Shown: positions 9,349 through 19,369 of the stretch, piece by piece
Layout: each line of letters begins with the position of its first letter
Numbering within the stretch: position 1 is the stretch's first letter
Assembly: GCA_949287985.1 (NCBI GenBank)
Contig: CASEIN010000001.1
Coordinates: forward strand, 65,051 to 129,050
Reading direction: 5' to 3'
Source: Mucispirillum schaedleri
GTDB lineage: Bacteria > Chrysiogenota > Deferribacteres > Deferribacterales > Mucispirillaceae
Length of the DNA: 64,000 nt
Translations under genes and position numbers: made by a program
Notes under the pieces: generated by a model
The model's input: only the letters and a program-made list of their open reading frames with translations
The model's database searches: none
Told to the model about the DNA's origin: nothing

Positions 9349-9536
9349 CAATTATATTATTTTTATTCGTTTTTTTATTTTTATGCAGTCTAAAATATAT
9401 CTATTTTAACTGCACTTTTAGTGAAATATATGCTAATAAGTATATATTTATTATATAGATTAAAGTTTTTGGTTACAATGTATTTAGATGTGTATTGTAC
9501 CATTTTTTGATGTTTTATAATTTAAAAGGAGCATTT

Positions 9537-12500
9537 ATGTTTAAAAGAGGCTATGTCTTTATTTATTATTTTATTTTATTTTTATTTCCTCTTTTATTTT
9601 TTGCATGTTCTTCTAGCAACAGCACAAGTTCAGTAGGCACAATCTATGAAGATTCTGACCCTAATGTTGTAGTTACAGGCATAAACCTTGCTAGTAATTA
9701 CATAGAACTTTCAAAAACAAAAGATACTGTTTTATATTATGATATAAGTGCAGTTGCTGAGCCATCTAATGCATTAAATAAAAAATTATTGTATTCCTCT
9801 AGTGACCACAATATTGCTACAGTGGATGAGAGTGGTGTATTAACTATTACAGACTTTGGCGAGTTTACTGTAGAGGTTAAATCCGCTGCCAATAATGGTA
9901 TATGGCAGAAAATAGACTTTTATGTAGCAGAAAAAATATTGACAAGTGTTGATGTTAATAGTATCCCTTTATCTATTTTTGGGGATTATAATGTAAACCA
10001 GTACGGTATTAATAATACACCTGATACAAATATTTTTGGAAGTCTAACTATTAATGCAAATAAGAATAATTCTGAAGTAGTTACTTTAGGGTTAGTGTTT
10101 AATGGTGCAGTTATTAATATGACTGTAGCTAGTGAAGGTATGTCTGAACTTAGCTATGAAGCAATAGCACAGTCGCTAATAGAGCAGCTAGATATACAAG
10201 AACATGCTGATAGTAGTGCAGATATTATTATTTCTCTTAAAGGGCAGGATTATCCTGAGCTTGTAAATAATGGTATTATAAAAAATAATGAAGTTCTTAA
10301 GTTAGCCTTAAAAAAGGAAAGCGATATTAATGCAGGGCAAGATTTAGTATCAAAACCTGTAGTTAATGCTACAACTATTGATGTGGGTGAATCAAGAGAG
10401 TATGATATTGCTGATGTATCTACTTTTAGGGTATCTCCAACAGTATCTCCAAGTAATACAAGTAATTTAGGTATAATATATCATTCTTCAAATGAGGAGA
10501 TTGCTACTGTTAATGCATTAGGTGATGTATTAATGTTAAAAGAAGGTCAGGTAGAAATTACTGCCACATCTTTATCTGGCAGTGGTGTATCTGATACATT
10601 ATTATTGAATGTGCTTGATTCTTCAATTAAAGTAACAAGTATTAATAGAAATACAAATGATACAAATGTATTAATAGATGAAACTATTGATGTATCTGGC
10701 AGAGTTGTTCCTGAAACAGCAAGTTTTCCAACTATTATATATTCTTCTTCAAACCCAAATATTGCATCTGTAGACAGCACCACAGGTATTGTTACAGGTA
10801 AGAACGTAGGGCAGGCAGTTATTACAGCTACAACAGATGGTGGCAGGTTTAAACAAGATTATGTAATTAATGTAAGTGCTTTTTCATTTCCTGTTACTGG
10901 TATTATGAACTTACCAGCGGAGTTGTATATTAATAAAGAAACTCCTGTATCCATAAAACCAGCTGCATTTCCAAATTATGCTTTCAATAAAGAATTATCA
11001 TATTCTATTACCGGTGATGATATTATATCATTTGATGAGGCTACAGGTAGTATTCAAGGTCTAAAGGCAGGGGAAGCCTCCATAAAAGTTACTTCAGTAG
11101 ATAATGCAGATATTTCAAAAACATTAAAAATATATGTTAGAGACCAGGTGCAGGAAATTGATGTATCTAGCATTAATATAACATCAACTCCACCTGCTAA
11201 TTTATATATTGGCCATACGACAGGTCAGTTAACAGCAGAACCAAATAATGATGCAAATATTAATACAAATCTTTTTGCAGAATCATATGATAGTAATATT
11301 GTATCAATTTATGCAAAAGATGGTGCAGTAAATACATGGGAATTAAGCCCAATAAATGAGGGTAGAACCACTATTAGAGTGTTTGCAAAAAATGGTGTTG
11401 AGCAAACTTTTGAAGTAAATGTTCATAAAGTAATGAATGTGCAGGGTGGTTATAAAGTAAATAGTGTTGAATATACATATAATGGTATAAAAAGAACATT
11501 TTACCCAGCAGCTGATGCTGTTGTAAAAGATAACCTGCAGGGTGAATTTGGCATAAATGTAAATAATAGTGCTATAGTATTAAAGGGCAGGCTGCAATTT
11601 ACTCCAGAAAACCCATTACAGAAAACTTCATATACTTTTAATAACTGGCGTTTTCTATTCATTAATAAAGAAATTACTTTAGATAATAATGATGTGTATG
11701 CAAAACAGACAAAAGAAGGTTATAAAAGGGAAAATATAAATATTACTGGTGAAAAAACAATAGAATATTTATATACAAATAATGGGCTTCAAGCACGTAT
11801 ATTTTTAGAAAAAGTAACAGATACAATATTAGATGTTCCAGATAAGACAATATTTGTTACACCGTTAAACATGGTATCAGACCCACACAGTGCAGAAGGT
11901 TACTATGAAATGACATGGTTTTACGGAAACCCAAGCACAGTGGACAGGCCATCATCTAACCCTGTAAGATACCAGCCATTATTTTCTGATAAACCAGAGG
12001 ATAGACCAACAACTAGTGATTTGGGAATAAGTTATTTAACTAATAACCAAAAATGCTGGTTTACAAGCTGTTTAGGTGGAAATGGGACAAATGGTTCTGT
12101 TACAAATTACACAGGTTCATTTGTTATAAAAGTTGATGGAGTAGATAGCTCTGCCAGCTTAACTTCAATATTCAAAGTTCAAAAACAAGGGCATAATGAC
12201 TTTGACTTAAATTCATGGAGAAAATATATTCATGCAACATATTCTCCAATAAGCATTAGGCAGGATACTGGGCGTAGTGGAAATATTGTAAGTAAGTCTG
12301 TTACTGCTGGTATTGTATCCAATAGTAGAAATGAAGGTTCTAAAGGTGCATATATTGCATACACTCCACGAGAGGGTAATGTTATGCAATTTGAAACTCA
12401 ATTTATGGAAACTTACCAGTTTATGTATCGTGCTAGAAAAGTAAGCGATAGATATATAGACTTACCAACCACGAAATATGTTGATGGTGATGTATCAGGC

Positions 12501-12584
12501 AGGACGGCTCCAACAGTCCCTGCACAAGCAGAAGTATTAGATATACAACTGCAGCCATCAAGTAATGTAACCAATATATTGTAA
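9537..12584 (+). CDS. Large surface lipoprotein with bacterial Ig-like (Big2) domains
   Basis: Signal peptide with lipobox LFFAC, so acylation at Cys24. The body contains repeated Big2-type modules with the signature SSS(N/D)xxIATVDxxGxV..G..x(I/V)TA (for example near residues 75-100, 310-345, 385-430 and 470-510). Beyond about residue 620 comes a unique C-terminal region of about 390 residues, with GGYKVNSVEYTYNG and a Trp/Tyr-rich segment. Such proteins are usually surface-exposed and adhesive. The start is ATG 9537 with AAAAGGAG just upstream; an in-frame ATG at 9495 would add a non-signal extension. It is probably co-transcribed with the next, similar gene. Confidence 0.8.
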   Translation: MFKRGYVFIYYFILFLFPLLFFACSSSNSTSSVGTIYEDSDPNVVVTGINLASNYIELSKTKDTVLYYDISAVAEPSNALNKKLLYSSSDHNIATVDESGVLTITDFGEFTVEVKSAANNGIWQKIDFYVAEKILTSVDVNSIPLSIFGDYNVNQYGINNTPDTNIFGSLTINANKNNSEVVTLGLVFNGAVINMTVASEGMSELSYEAIAQSLIEQLDIQEHADSSADIIISLKGQDYPELVNNGIIKNNEVLKLALKKESDINAGQDLVSKPVVNATTIDVGESREYDIADVSTFRVSPTVSPSNTSNLGIIYHSSNEEIATVNALGDVLMLKEGQVEITATSLSGSGVSDTLLLNVLDSSIKVTSINRNTNDTNVLIDETIDVSGRVVPETASFPTIIYSSSNPNIASVDSTTGIVTGKNVGQAVITATTDGGRFKQDYVINVSAFSFPVTGIMNLPAELYINKETPVSIKPAAFPNYAFNKELSYSITGDDIISFDEATGSIQGLKAGEASIKVTSVDNADISKTLKIYVRDQVQEIDVSSINITSTPPANLYIGHTTGQLTAEPNNDANINTNLFAESYDSNIVSIYAKDGAVNTWELSPINEGRTTIRVFAKNGVEQTFEVNVHKVMNVQGGYKVNSVEYTYNGIKRTFYPAADAVVKDNLQGEFGINVNNSAIVLKGRLQFTPENPLQKTSYTFNNWRFLFINKEITLDNNDVYAKQTKEGYKRENINITGEKTIEYLYTNNGLQARIFLEKVTDTILDVPDKTIFVTPLNMVSDPHSAEGYYEMTWFYGNPSTVDRPSSNPVRYQPLFSDKPEDRPTTSDLGISYLTNNQKCWFTSCLGGNGTNGSVTNYTGSFVIKVDGVDSSASLTSIFKVQKQGHNDFDLNSWRKYIHATYSPISIRQDTGRSGNIVSKSVTAGIVSNSRNEGSKGAYIAYTPREGNVMQFETQFMETYQFMYRARKVSDRYIDLPTTKYVDGDVSGRTAPTVPAQAEVLDIQLQPSSNVTNIL

Positions 12585-12611
12585 TAATATGCTGTAATAT
12601 TGGAGAAATTT

Positions 12612-15416
12612 ATGAAAAAAATTAATAATACAATTAAACTGGCAGTTTTATTTAGCTTTATTTTATTTGCATTAGCTTGTTCTAAAGATACTTCATCAGG
12701 CGGTGTAAATGTAATTAAAAATCCACCTAAGGACCCTACTCAAATTGTTACTCAATCTAATTACATTTCGGTTGATAACAGTAAAAATAGTTTCAAATTA
12801 TATGCATCTGTTATTCCAAGCGAGCAGGCACATGAACCACTTATATATACAAGTTCTAATCAGAGTATAGCACAAGTGGATAATGATGGTAATGTAACTG
12901 TAAAAGGTGAAGGTATAGCAAATATTACTGTGGCATTAAAAAACAATCAGGCTGTTTATAAAAATATAATTATTAATTCATATATACCTGTGCAGGCAAA
13001 TCCAGATGATACAAAGGTGAGAGCTGTTTATGTGGATAAAACACATGTATCTTTATCTATTTCTGGTAATAATACATATAAACTTGATGCAGGTGTTAGA
13101 CCAATAGATGCTTCTAATAAAGCATTATCTTTTATTTCAACAGATACTCGTGTAGCTACGGTAGATGATTTAGGAACCATAAAAGCAGTTAATGGTGGAA
13201 CGGCTGTTATAATAGCATTTGCAAAGGCAGACCCATCTAAATTTGTTCAGATAACAGTAGATGTTAAAGGGCAGGAAAGTAGTAGCGGTATAGAATTTAG
13301 CCCACCTGCAGGTGTATCTCCAATTGATTTAGCCGGCAATCCACTATCACTAATTGCAAAGTATAAAATATTAGAATATCAAATAAATAATGAAGGCTTT
13401 AAAAAAGCAAGTGATGATAGCAACTTAAGAGTAAATGTTATACTTGATAACCTTCCAGTTGTAGATATTTTAATGTATACAAAATTAAATGGAAATGAAG
13501 TAAGGTTAATTCAAAGGAAAGATATTACAGATTATAATATGGATATTGGTGCTATATTTACTTCACTTGGTGCAAATATTACAGGTGAGTATACAATGGA
13601 ATTTACCTTAAAACCTGAAAATTATTCTCAATTTTATAAACAAGGCGTTGTATCAAAAGGTGATACTCTTGTTTTAAAAATAGGTAAAGTAGAAGATTAT
13701 GTAGCAACAGCAGGATTAGGCAATGATATTACATTTGACCCAGCACAAGTTCCTATTGAAGAAGGTTCATCAGATGGTGGAGCATTAGAAACTCCAGAGC
13801 AGGGTTCTGGTGGTAATTCTCAAGCTGTTACAGATGTAGATTTTAATATTACAACTTACACTCCGTATAAAGTAAATGAAACATTTTCCATATCAGCTAC
13901 CGTATTACCAGTAAATGCAGAAGACAAAACATTAACATGGGAATCAAGTAATGATTTAGTTGCAACAGTTGATGATAGTGGTAATGTAACAATTCATTCC
14001 AATGGCAGTGCTAAAATAACTGCTACAGCAAGAAATGGGGTATCTGGCGAACTTGTTATATCCCCAAATACAAATATTGAAGATTTTGCACTAGATATTG
14101 ATACTTATGATTTAATATTAGGGCTTGTAGATGAGTATAAAATTACATATTCACTATATCCATACATTATAGACCCTCAAACAGTAACACCAAAATTTAG
14201 TTCTGATAATGAGCAGGTAGCTACTGTTGGAGAAGATGGTGTAATTCGTGCAGTTGGTGAAGGTGAAACAATAATTAGAGTTATGCTTGCAGGAAAAGAA
14301 AGAGAATTTTTTGTAACAGTGCTACCAAAGTATGCTGCAAATACACCGGTTGAAAGTATAACTTTAACAAGTGATAGTGGTATATATAATCTAAACGATG
14401 CAACATTTAGGTTGCAGGCATCAGTTGAGCCACCAACAGCAGCAGATAAAAGGCTGCGTTTTAAATCATTAAATACTAAGGTTGCAGAAGTTAATGAAAC
14501 TTCAGGTCTTGTAACTCTTAGGGCAACAGGTAATGCTGTTATACGAGTGAGTGCATATAATAACGATACAATATATAAAGATTTTAATCTTATAGTAGAA
14601 ACAACACCTACAAAAGTTATTTTTGAGCGACTAGATTATGGTTTAGTGTTAAATGAAGAAAGAGATATTTCTGTTATTTTAGAAGGTAACCCATCAAATA
14701 GAAGTGTTGTTTATACATCATCTGAGCCAACTATAGCTACAGTAGATGAAACAACTGGTAGGGTAAGAGCATTAAATTTAGGCACTACAACAATTACTGC
14801 TGTAGCTGCTAATGGTATGAAAGATAGTTATGATTTACATGTATATACCCCTGCAGATATTAATAACCTTAGCTCTTTAGAAGGAACTTATGATATTGTA
14901 GACTTTACCCAGACAAACGGCACACTTGATATTGGAACTAAAAATTATGGTGGTGTAGAACGTATGCTTGGTGAAGTTACTATTAAGGTGGAAAATAATA
15001 AAGTTAAAATGATTAGTAAAATACAAATGAATAGTTCAACACTTGATAATTATAATAGTATAGGTTCTGCAGAAGCTAAAACAGGCTTATTTCAAACAGT
15101 TGTTTTTGATGCTGCTGATTTTAAAGCTGGAGGTTTTGGTTCTACAGGAAGTCTTACAAAGGGGCAGGTATCTGCTGAAAATGGTGTATTAAAAATTTAC
15201 CAGCAGTTTAATATGACGGTAGTTATTTCTGTTACTGTTAAAGTAAATACATGGATAAAAAAGAAATCTAATACTGTAAAAACATTAGACCCTAAAACTT
15301 TTATTTGGACAAAAGATGGTGCTGCCTATAACCAAAAAGCACATGCTGTAAAATATTTTAGTGCAGCATCTCCGAGCAAAGAACCATATTATGCTTATGG
15401 ACGTATAACAAAATAA
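12612..15416 (+). CDS. Large surface lipoprotein with Big2 Ig-like domains (second copy type)
   Basis: 934-residue protein with lipobox ALAC, acylation at Cys23. Big2-like modules recur (YTSSNQSIAQVDNDGNV, FISTDTRVATVDDLGTI, WESSNDLVATVDDSGNV, YTSSEPTIATVDETTGRV). A spacer rich in Gly/Ser/Glu lies near residues 380-400, and the last 180 residues are a separate domain starting SSLEGTYDIVDF. It starts 27 nt after the previous lipoprotein, with GGAG before ATG 12612, so the two form an operon that ends at the hairpin at 15422. The C-terminal domains of the two proteins differ, suggesting different surface ligands. Confidence 0.8.
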   Translation: MKKINNTIKLAVLFSFILFALACSKDTSSGGVNVIKNPPKDPTQIVTQSNYISVDNSKNSFKLYASVIPSEQAHEPLIYTSSNQSIAQVDNDGNVTVKGEGIANITVALKNNQAVYKNIIINSYIPVQANPDDTKVRAVYVDKTHVSLSISGNNTYKLDAGVRPIDASNKALSFISTDTRVATVDDLGTIKAVNGGTAVIIAFAKADPSKFVQITVDVKGQESSSGIEFSPPAGVSPIDLAGNPLSLIAKYKILEYQINNEGFKKASDDSNLRVNVILDNLPVVDILMYTKLNGNEVRLIQRKDITDYNMDIGAIFTSLGANITGEYTMEFTLKPENYSQFYKQGVVSKGDTLVLKIGKVEDYVATAGLGNDITFDPAQVPIEEGSSDGGALETPEQGSGGNSQAVTDVDFNITTYTPYKVNETFSISATVLPVNAEDKTLTWESSNDLVATVDDSGNVTIHSNGSAKITATARNGVSGELVISPNTNIEDFALDIDTYDLILGLVDEYKITYSLYPYIIDPQTVTPKFSSDNEQVATVGEDGVIRAVGEGETIIRVMLAGKEREFFVTVLPKYAANTPVESITLTSDSGIYNLNDATFRLQASVEPPTAADKRLRFKSLNTKVAEVNETSGLVTLRATGNAVIRVSAYNNDTIYKDFNLIVETTPTKVIFERLDYGLVLNEERDISVILEGNPSNRSVVYTSSEPTIATVDETTGRVRALNLGTTTITAVAANGMKDSYDLHVYTPADINNLSSLEGTYDIVDFTQTNGTLDIGTKNYGGVERMLGEVTIKVENNKVKMISKIQMNSSTLDNYNSIGSAEAKTGLFQTVVFDAADFKAGGFGSTGSLTKGQVSAENGVLKIYQQFNMTVVISVTVKVNTWIKKKSNTVKTLDPKTFIWTKDGAAYNQKAHAVKYFSAASPSKEPYYAYGRITK

Positions 15417-15421
15417 CAATC

Positions 15422-15445
15422 TTTGGGGGCTTTTATGCCCCCAAA
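15422..15445 (+). terminator. Bidirectional rho-independent terminator
   Basis: TTTGGGGGC (15422-15430) pairs with GCCCCCAAA (15437-15445) around a 6-nt loop and is followed by a T-rich stretch. It lies between the converging lipoprotein operon and the minus-strand tail-fibre cassette and can serve both. Confidence 0.8.
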
Positions 15446-15446
15446 T

Positions 15447-16010
15447 TTATATTTTCTCTGGATAATCAACAAAATCAGGAAAATATTCTTGAAGTGTAAT
15501 ATCTCTTAAATCTTGAATGTATTTTAAAAGTTTTAAAAATTCATCATCACTTAATGTGGTATTTAAGCCCAATAATTTTTCCTGTTCATGTCTTTGGATT
15601 TTCCACATTTGGCTGCTTATTAATCTATCTCGTTTTTGTCTGTGGTATTCTTCTTTTTCTGCTTTTGTCATTAATTCAAGTTTTTCATGTTCAGCCATTT
15701 CTACTAAAGCATTATTTTCTATTTTATAATATGGTGGTAAATCTTTTATACCTGCAGTTACTTGCTCCTCATATGTCATTTCTATAAGCTGGTTATTTTC
15801 TAATTTATAACCTAAAGGCACATCTTTTAAATTTGATAAAATAAGCTCTATATCACTTTTACGAGTATAATCATCATTATAAAATGCTATATTTTCACCA
15901 ACTCTAACTTCATGATTTTCTGGTAATATTATAATATTTTCACCATTTTTTATTTCTCCACAATAAATTGCTTCTACTACATTATTTTTTAAAACCATAT
16001 ATTCTGCCAT
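15447..16010 (-). CDS. Phage tail-fibre assembly chaperone-like protein
   Basis: The C-terminal third (KRDRLISSQMWKIQRHEQEK...LLKYIQDLRDITLQEYFPDF.DYPEK) follows the pattern of tail-fibre assembly proteins: RD.L.....W, then a YRQALRDI-like helix, then a P-x-F-P-x-x-x-x-(W/Y)P ending. The N-terminal part has two similar short units (GYKLENNQLIEMT and YYKIENNALVEMA). Such proteins help fold or trimerise fibre tips and lie just downstream of the fibre gene, as here. ATG 16010 is chosen because AAAGGGGA precedes it at correct spacing; an upstream in-frame ATG at 16040 lies within the fibre gene. Last gene of a three-gene minus-strand cassette. Confidence 0.65.
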   Translation of the reverse strand: MAEYMVLKNNVVEAIYCGEIKNGENIIILPENHEVRVGENIAFYNDDYTRKSDIELILSNLKDVPLGYKLENNQLIEMTYEEQVTAGIKDLPPYYKIENNALVEMAEHEKLELMTKAEKEEYHRQKRDRLISSQMWKIQRHEQEKLLGLNTTLSDDEFLKLLKYIQDLRDITLQEYFPDFVDYPEKI

Positions 16011-16021
16011 AATATTCCCCT

Positions 16022-18475
16022 TTACGATATTTTTTTCCATATTCTAATGGCGCTATTATAAGGTGTAACATGTGCTGATGCACCATAAAGACCATTTGAA
16101 CTACTTGCATAGAAATTAAGATTTCTATAACCTTGAATTCCACCACCATTTAAAGCATATGCTCTTACAAAACTTGACGAAGCATTAAAACTACCGCTAA
16201 CATTACTTGTATCCATACAAATAGCACCACTTATACTACCTGTAATATTTGGCAATCCTTCATTTTGAACACTTCCAAAACTGGCACTATTACCACCAGA
16301 TACTCTAAAAAATTCTCCGGCAAATTGGTTTGAAATATCCTGCCATTTTCCTGTTGTATTAAAAAGAACATCTGGTGTGGACTGCCCCCGTAACTGCATA
16401 TAAATAAATCCCACTGGAAGCGATGCTTTTAGTATATTATTAAGTGATGAAAGAGATATTTTTTTCACATTTTCATTAGAATAAATATATAAATATTCGC
16501 TGTCTGCCATAGTGGTGGTTTCTGCTGTATCTTTTAAGATATTGTTTGCTGCTGTTTGAAAATTATCTGCACCTGTGCCACCTTTATTTATGGATAATAT
16601 ATCTTTTAATTTATCATCATTTAATGATAATTCATTTAAAAGAGCAAAACTTCCTAATATAACAGAGAGATTATTTGCATTGACTTTGCCATGGCTATCT
16701 ATAATTTTTATCCAGTAACCTTCAGAACTAACAGGGTTATATATTTTAGATAATTCTGCTCCATTATCCTGCAGGCAGTAGTAAAGTGCATTATCACTTC
16801 CAATGGTAAAAGCACCTTGTGTATAGTTTTGGGTTTCCACCCATTTATAATTTTTGCCATGTTCTAAAAGAGAAGTTATAATATTTGCAAATAAATCATT
16901 TTTATCTACCTTGCTAATAAGTCTTTCATTATTCATGAGAATATGGCTGTTTTCTAAAAATGTGCTTTCTTTTTTAATTACTATATCGTTTTCAGAAAAA
17001 ACAGCTTCTTCCCACTGCTGCCATGAAGAACTAAACTCTCTTTTATAACCAACTGCAAAATTATAATCCATACTTGCAAACTGGTATATTTTTTCTCCAT
17101 TTGTTTGCACAAGCAAATATATTATATTATGTTCAAATGGAGCATTTGTAAGTGGTTTTTCTATAATATATATACCAGAAATATTTATATCATCATAATT
17201 TTCAATGCTGCTGTCTTGAGAAATATTTGTAATTTTAATCTGCCTTGTATCCATACTTGTACATTCTATTAATAAATCATCAGAATATACAGGGTATTTG
17301 CCATTTTCTTTTCCTGTTCTATATTTGAGATAATCTTTTAAAGTATAAGGGTTAATAGATTTATCAACATTTTCATCACTTATTACTTCTTCAAGTGTTG
17401 CAAACATAATACCTGCCAAACCACCATTTGATGATTTTGCAGCATATAAACTGTCCTTATTTTCTGATATTGAAAATGCAATAAAAAAATATTCTGTTCT
17501 TAAAAGATTAGCCCAAGAACCTTCTGGGCATTTTGTTTCTATCCATTTTATACCGTCATAACTTGCCATAGTAGTGCCGTTTAATGATACCATACAAAAT
17601 ACATTAGCACCGTAAGATATATCAGAAAATGGTTCATCTTTATATAAAGCAACATTTTGCCATACAGGAATATTTTCATAAATATCTTTTTCACTGCATA
17701 TACATATTTGGTTTGTATCTAACGAGCAGGCTATAAATTTTCCTTTTCCATATGTAATAGAAGAGCCTTGAGAAAATGGCATATTAAAAGTATTCCACGA
17801 CGAACCAAAATCTGTTGAATAAATACAATTTTGGCTTTCATTACTGCTTAATGCTATAATAATCTTATTTACATATATTAGTTTTGTAAAAGATACATTT
17901 TCATATTCTGCAATACATGTAAAATTTTGAAATTTATCCATTGATGCAAATATTTTACCACATGCAGTTCCCAGCAAAAAAGTGCCGTTATAAAATGCAA
18001 TACATGTAAAATCATAGTTTTCATACAATATTTCCTGCCAAGATATACCATTATCTTCACTTATATATACTTTTCCATTAAATGATGAAATGGCAAAAAT
18101 ATTTTCTCCATATGTAATATCTGTAATTTTATCACATATTATTTTTTCTTGAAATGTTTTGCAAAAATCTTGTGTTAAGGCAATATTACCATCACTTGCT
18201 GCTGCAATAATAGTGCTATCTCCATAAGCAGAAGCACACCACAAACCATATGGCATATATAAGGCGTCCCACGGGGCATATTTTACTTCCATAGCTTTTT
18301 TATTAAGTGCATCACTTATCCATGATATATCTATCTGCTTATTAAAATCATCTGGTTTTTTTTCTAATATATCCTGCAGGGAAAGTTTACCCAGTTCTGC
18401 CACATAAACAGGGCTTGTTCTATTTTCTGCCTTTTCTTGAGAAATAGTTATATTTAAAAAGGAAGTGTTATCCAT
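16022..18475 (-). CDS. Phage/pyocin-type tail fibre protein with propeller-like and knob domains
   Basis: 817 residues. The N-terminal half has BNR/sialidase-like beta-propeller repeats (ISEDNGISWQEI, YSTDFGSSWNTF, ASYDGIKWIET). It is followed by a pyocin-knob-type segment (SGIYIIEKPLTNAP ... SSWQQWEEAV), the fibre hallmark NKGGTGADNFQTAANNIL, and a receptor-binding tip ending TPYNSAIRIWKKIS. These modules are typical of phage tail fibres and R-pyocin fibres. GAGGTG lies 4 nt before the ATG, inside the end of the upstream gene. There are no baseplate, sheath or integrase genes nearby, so this is an orphan fibre module. Confidence 0.8.
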   Translation of the reverse strand: MDNTSFLNITISQEKAENRTSPVYVAELGKLSLQDILEKKPDDFNKQIDISWISDALNKKAMEVKYAPWDALYMPYGLWCASAYGDSTIIAAASDGNIALTQDFCKTFQEKIICDKITDITYGENIFAISSFNGKVYISEDNGISWQEILYENYDFTCIAFYNGTFLLGTACGKIFASMDKFQNFTCIAEYENVSFTKLIYVNKIIIALSSNESQNCIYSTDFGSSWNTFNMPFSQGSSITYGKGKFIACSLDTNQICICSEKDIYENIPVWQNVALYKDEPFSDISYGANVFCMVSLNGTTMASYDGIKWIETKCPEGSWANLLRTEYFFIAFSISENKDSLYAAKSSNGGLAGIMFATLEEVISDENVDKSINPYTLKDYLKYRTGKENGKYPVYSDDLLIECTSMDTRQIKITNISQDSSIENYDDINISGIYIIEKPLTNAPFEHNIIYLLVQTNGEKIYQFASMDYNFAVGYKREFSSSWQQWEEAVFSENDIVIKKESTFLENSHILMNNERLISKVDKNDLFANIITSLLEHGKNYKWVETQNYTQGAFTIGSDNALYYCLQDNGAELSKIYNPVSSEGYWIKIIDSHGKVNANNLSVILGSFALLNELSLNDDKLKDILSINKGGTGADNFQTAANNILKDTAETTTMADSEYLYIYSNENVKKISLSSLNNILKASLPVGFIYMQLRGQSTPDVLFNTTGKWQDISNQFAGEFFRVSGGNSASFGSVQNEGLPNITGSISGAICMDTSNVSGSFNASSSFVRAYALNGGGIQGYRNLNFYASSSNGLYGASAHVTPYNSAIRIWKKIS

Positions 18476-19178
18476 TTTTCACCTCTTTTTTACTGCGTAA
18501 TAATGCATAATGCCTTGCTGAATATAAGTTTTTTTCAACAGGTATATTTAATGGGTTAGATGCCCATTTTTTGCAAATATCTGCATATTTTTGTGAGCTT
18601 TGTGCATTTTGTTTTATTTCTTCTATATATTTTTCATATATTTTTTCTAAACTTAAACGCATATTTAAATATTTAGAAGCCATTTTATTTTCTGCTTGCT
18701 CTAAAATATCAGCAGTTTTGACAGATAAATTATCTGCATTTTTTGCTGCATTATTTAATTTATCTACGGTATTTTTCATATTTTCATCTAATTTATTTTC
18801 ATAGCTTTTTATATTTTCAAAAGAATTTTCAATATTTTTTAAAATACTTTCATACTTTTCTCTAATTTGGCTTATTTCATTTATTTGTGTATTAATTTGG
18901 CTAATTTTTGTAAGAGTATCTTCTAGTTTTTCCTGCATTGAAAATAATTCTTGAGTTTTATTAATTACTTCATCTTTTAAATCACCCATAATCATTTGCA
19001 TATTTGATGAAATATTTTGCATTTCTTCAATATTAAAAATATTTCCTACTTCTGTAAAATTATTGCTGTTAAATAAATGCATATATTCATCACTGACAAG
19101 AAAAAAAGGCGATAATGTCTTTATTTTACCATTATCATTAATTGATATTTTTTGTGTATTCCAGCTAACTATCTTCAT
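18468..19178 (-). CDS. Phage tail-fibre-associated coiled-coil protein
   Basis: 236 residues. A short beta-rich N-terminus is followed by a long coiled coil (about residues 55-190). The C-terminal motif YADICKKWASNPLNIPVEKN.YSARHYA matches the phage structural signature A..WA..P...PV..G.YSAKH.A found in tail-fibre or tail-needle proteins. It overlaps the fibre gene by 8 nt. ATG 19178 has GGAGG 5 nt upstream; the ATG at 19190 overlaps that site and is rejected. It probably forms the proximal shaft or adaptor for the fibre encoded next. Confidence 0.65.
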   Translation of the reverse strand: MKIVSWNTQKISINDNGKIKTLSPFFLVSDEYMHLFNSNNFTEVGNIFNIEEMQNISSNMQMIMGDLKDEVINKTQELFSMQEKLEDTLTKISQINTQINEISQIREKYESILKNIENSFENIKSYENKLDENMKNTVDKLNNAAKNADNLSVKTADILEQAENKMASKYLNMRLSLEKIYEKYIEEIKQNAQSSQKYADICKKWASNPLNIPVEKNLYSARHYALLRSKKEVKNG

Positions 19179-19369
19179 AGTATCCTCCATGTTTTAATAT
19201 GGTATGAGATTAACATATGAAAATATACGCCTTGTCCAAAATAGTATTAATAGTCCATAAAAGTATCTTATGTCCGTTATGACCATAAGGAAATATTGGT
19301 AAAAAAATATTGCAAAATAAAAATATTTATATTATATTTTCAAGACAATTCTAGTATAGGAGATATTAT

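Noticed and set aside
15447-19178. Complete prophage or tailocin locus
   Set aside because: Only fibre-type genes are present; no capsid, sheath, baseplate, lysis or integrase gene lies in the flanks.
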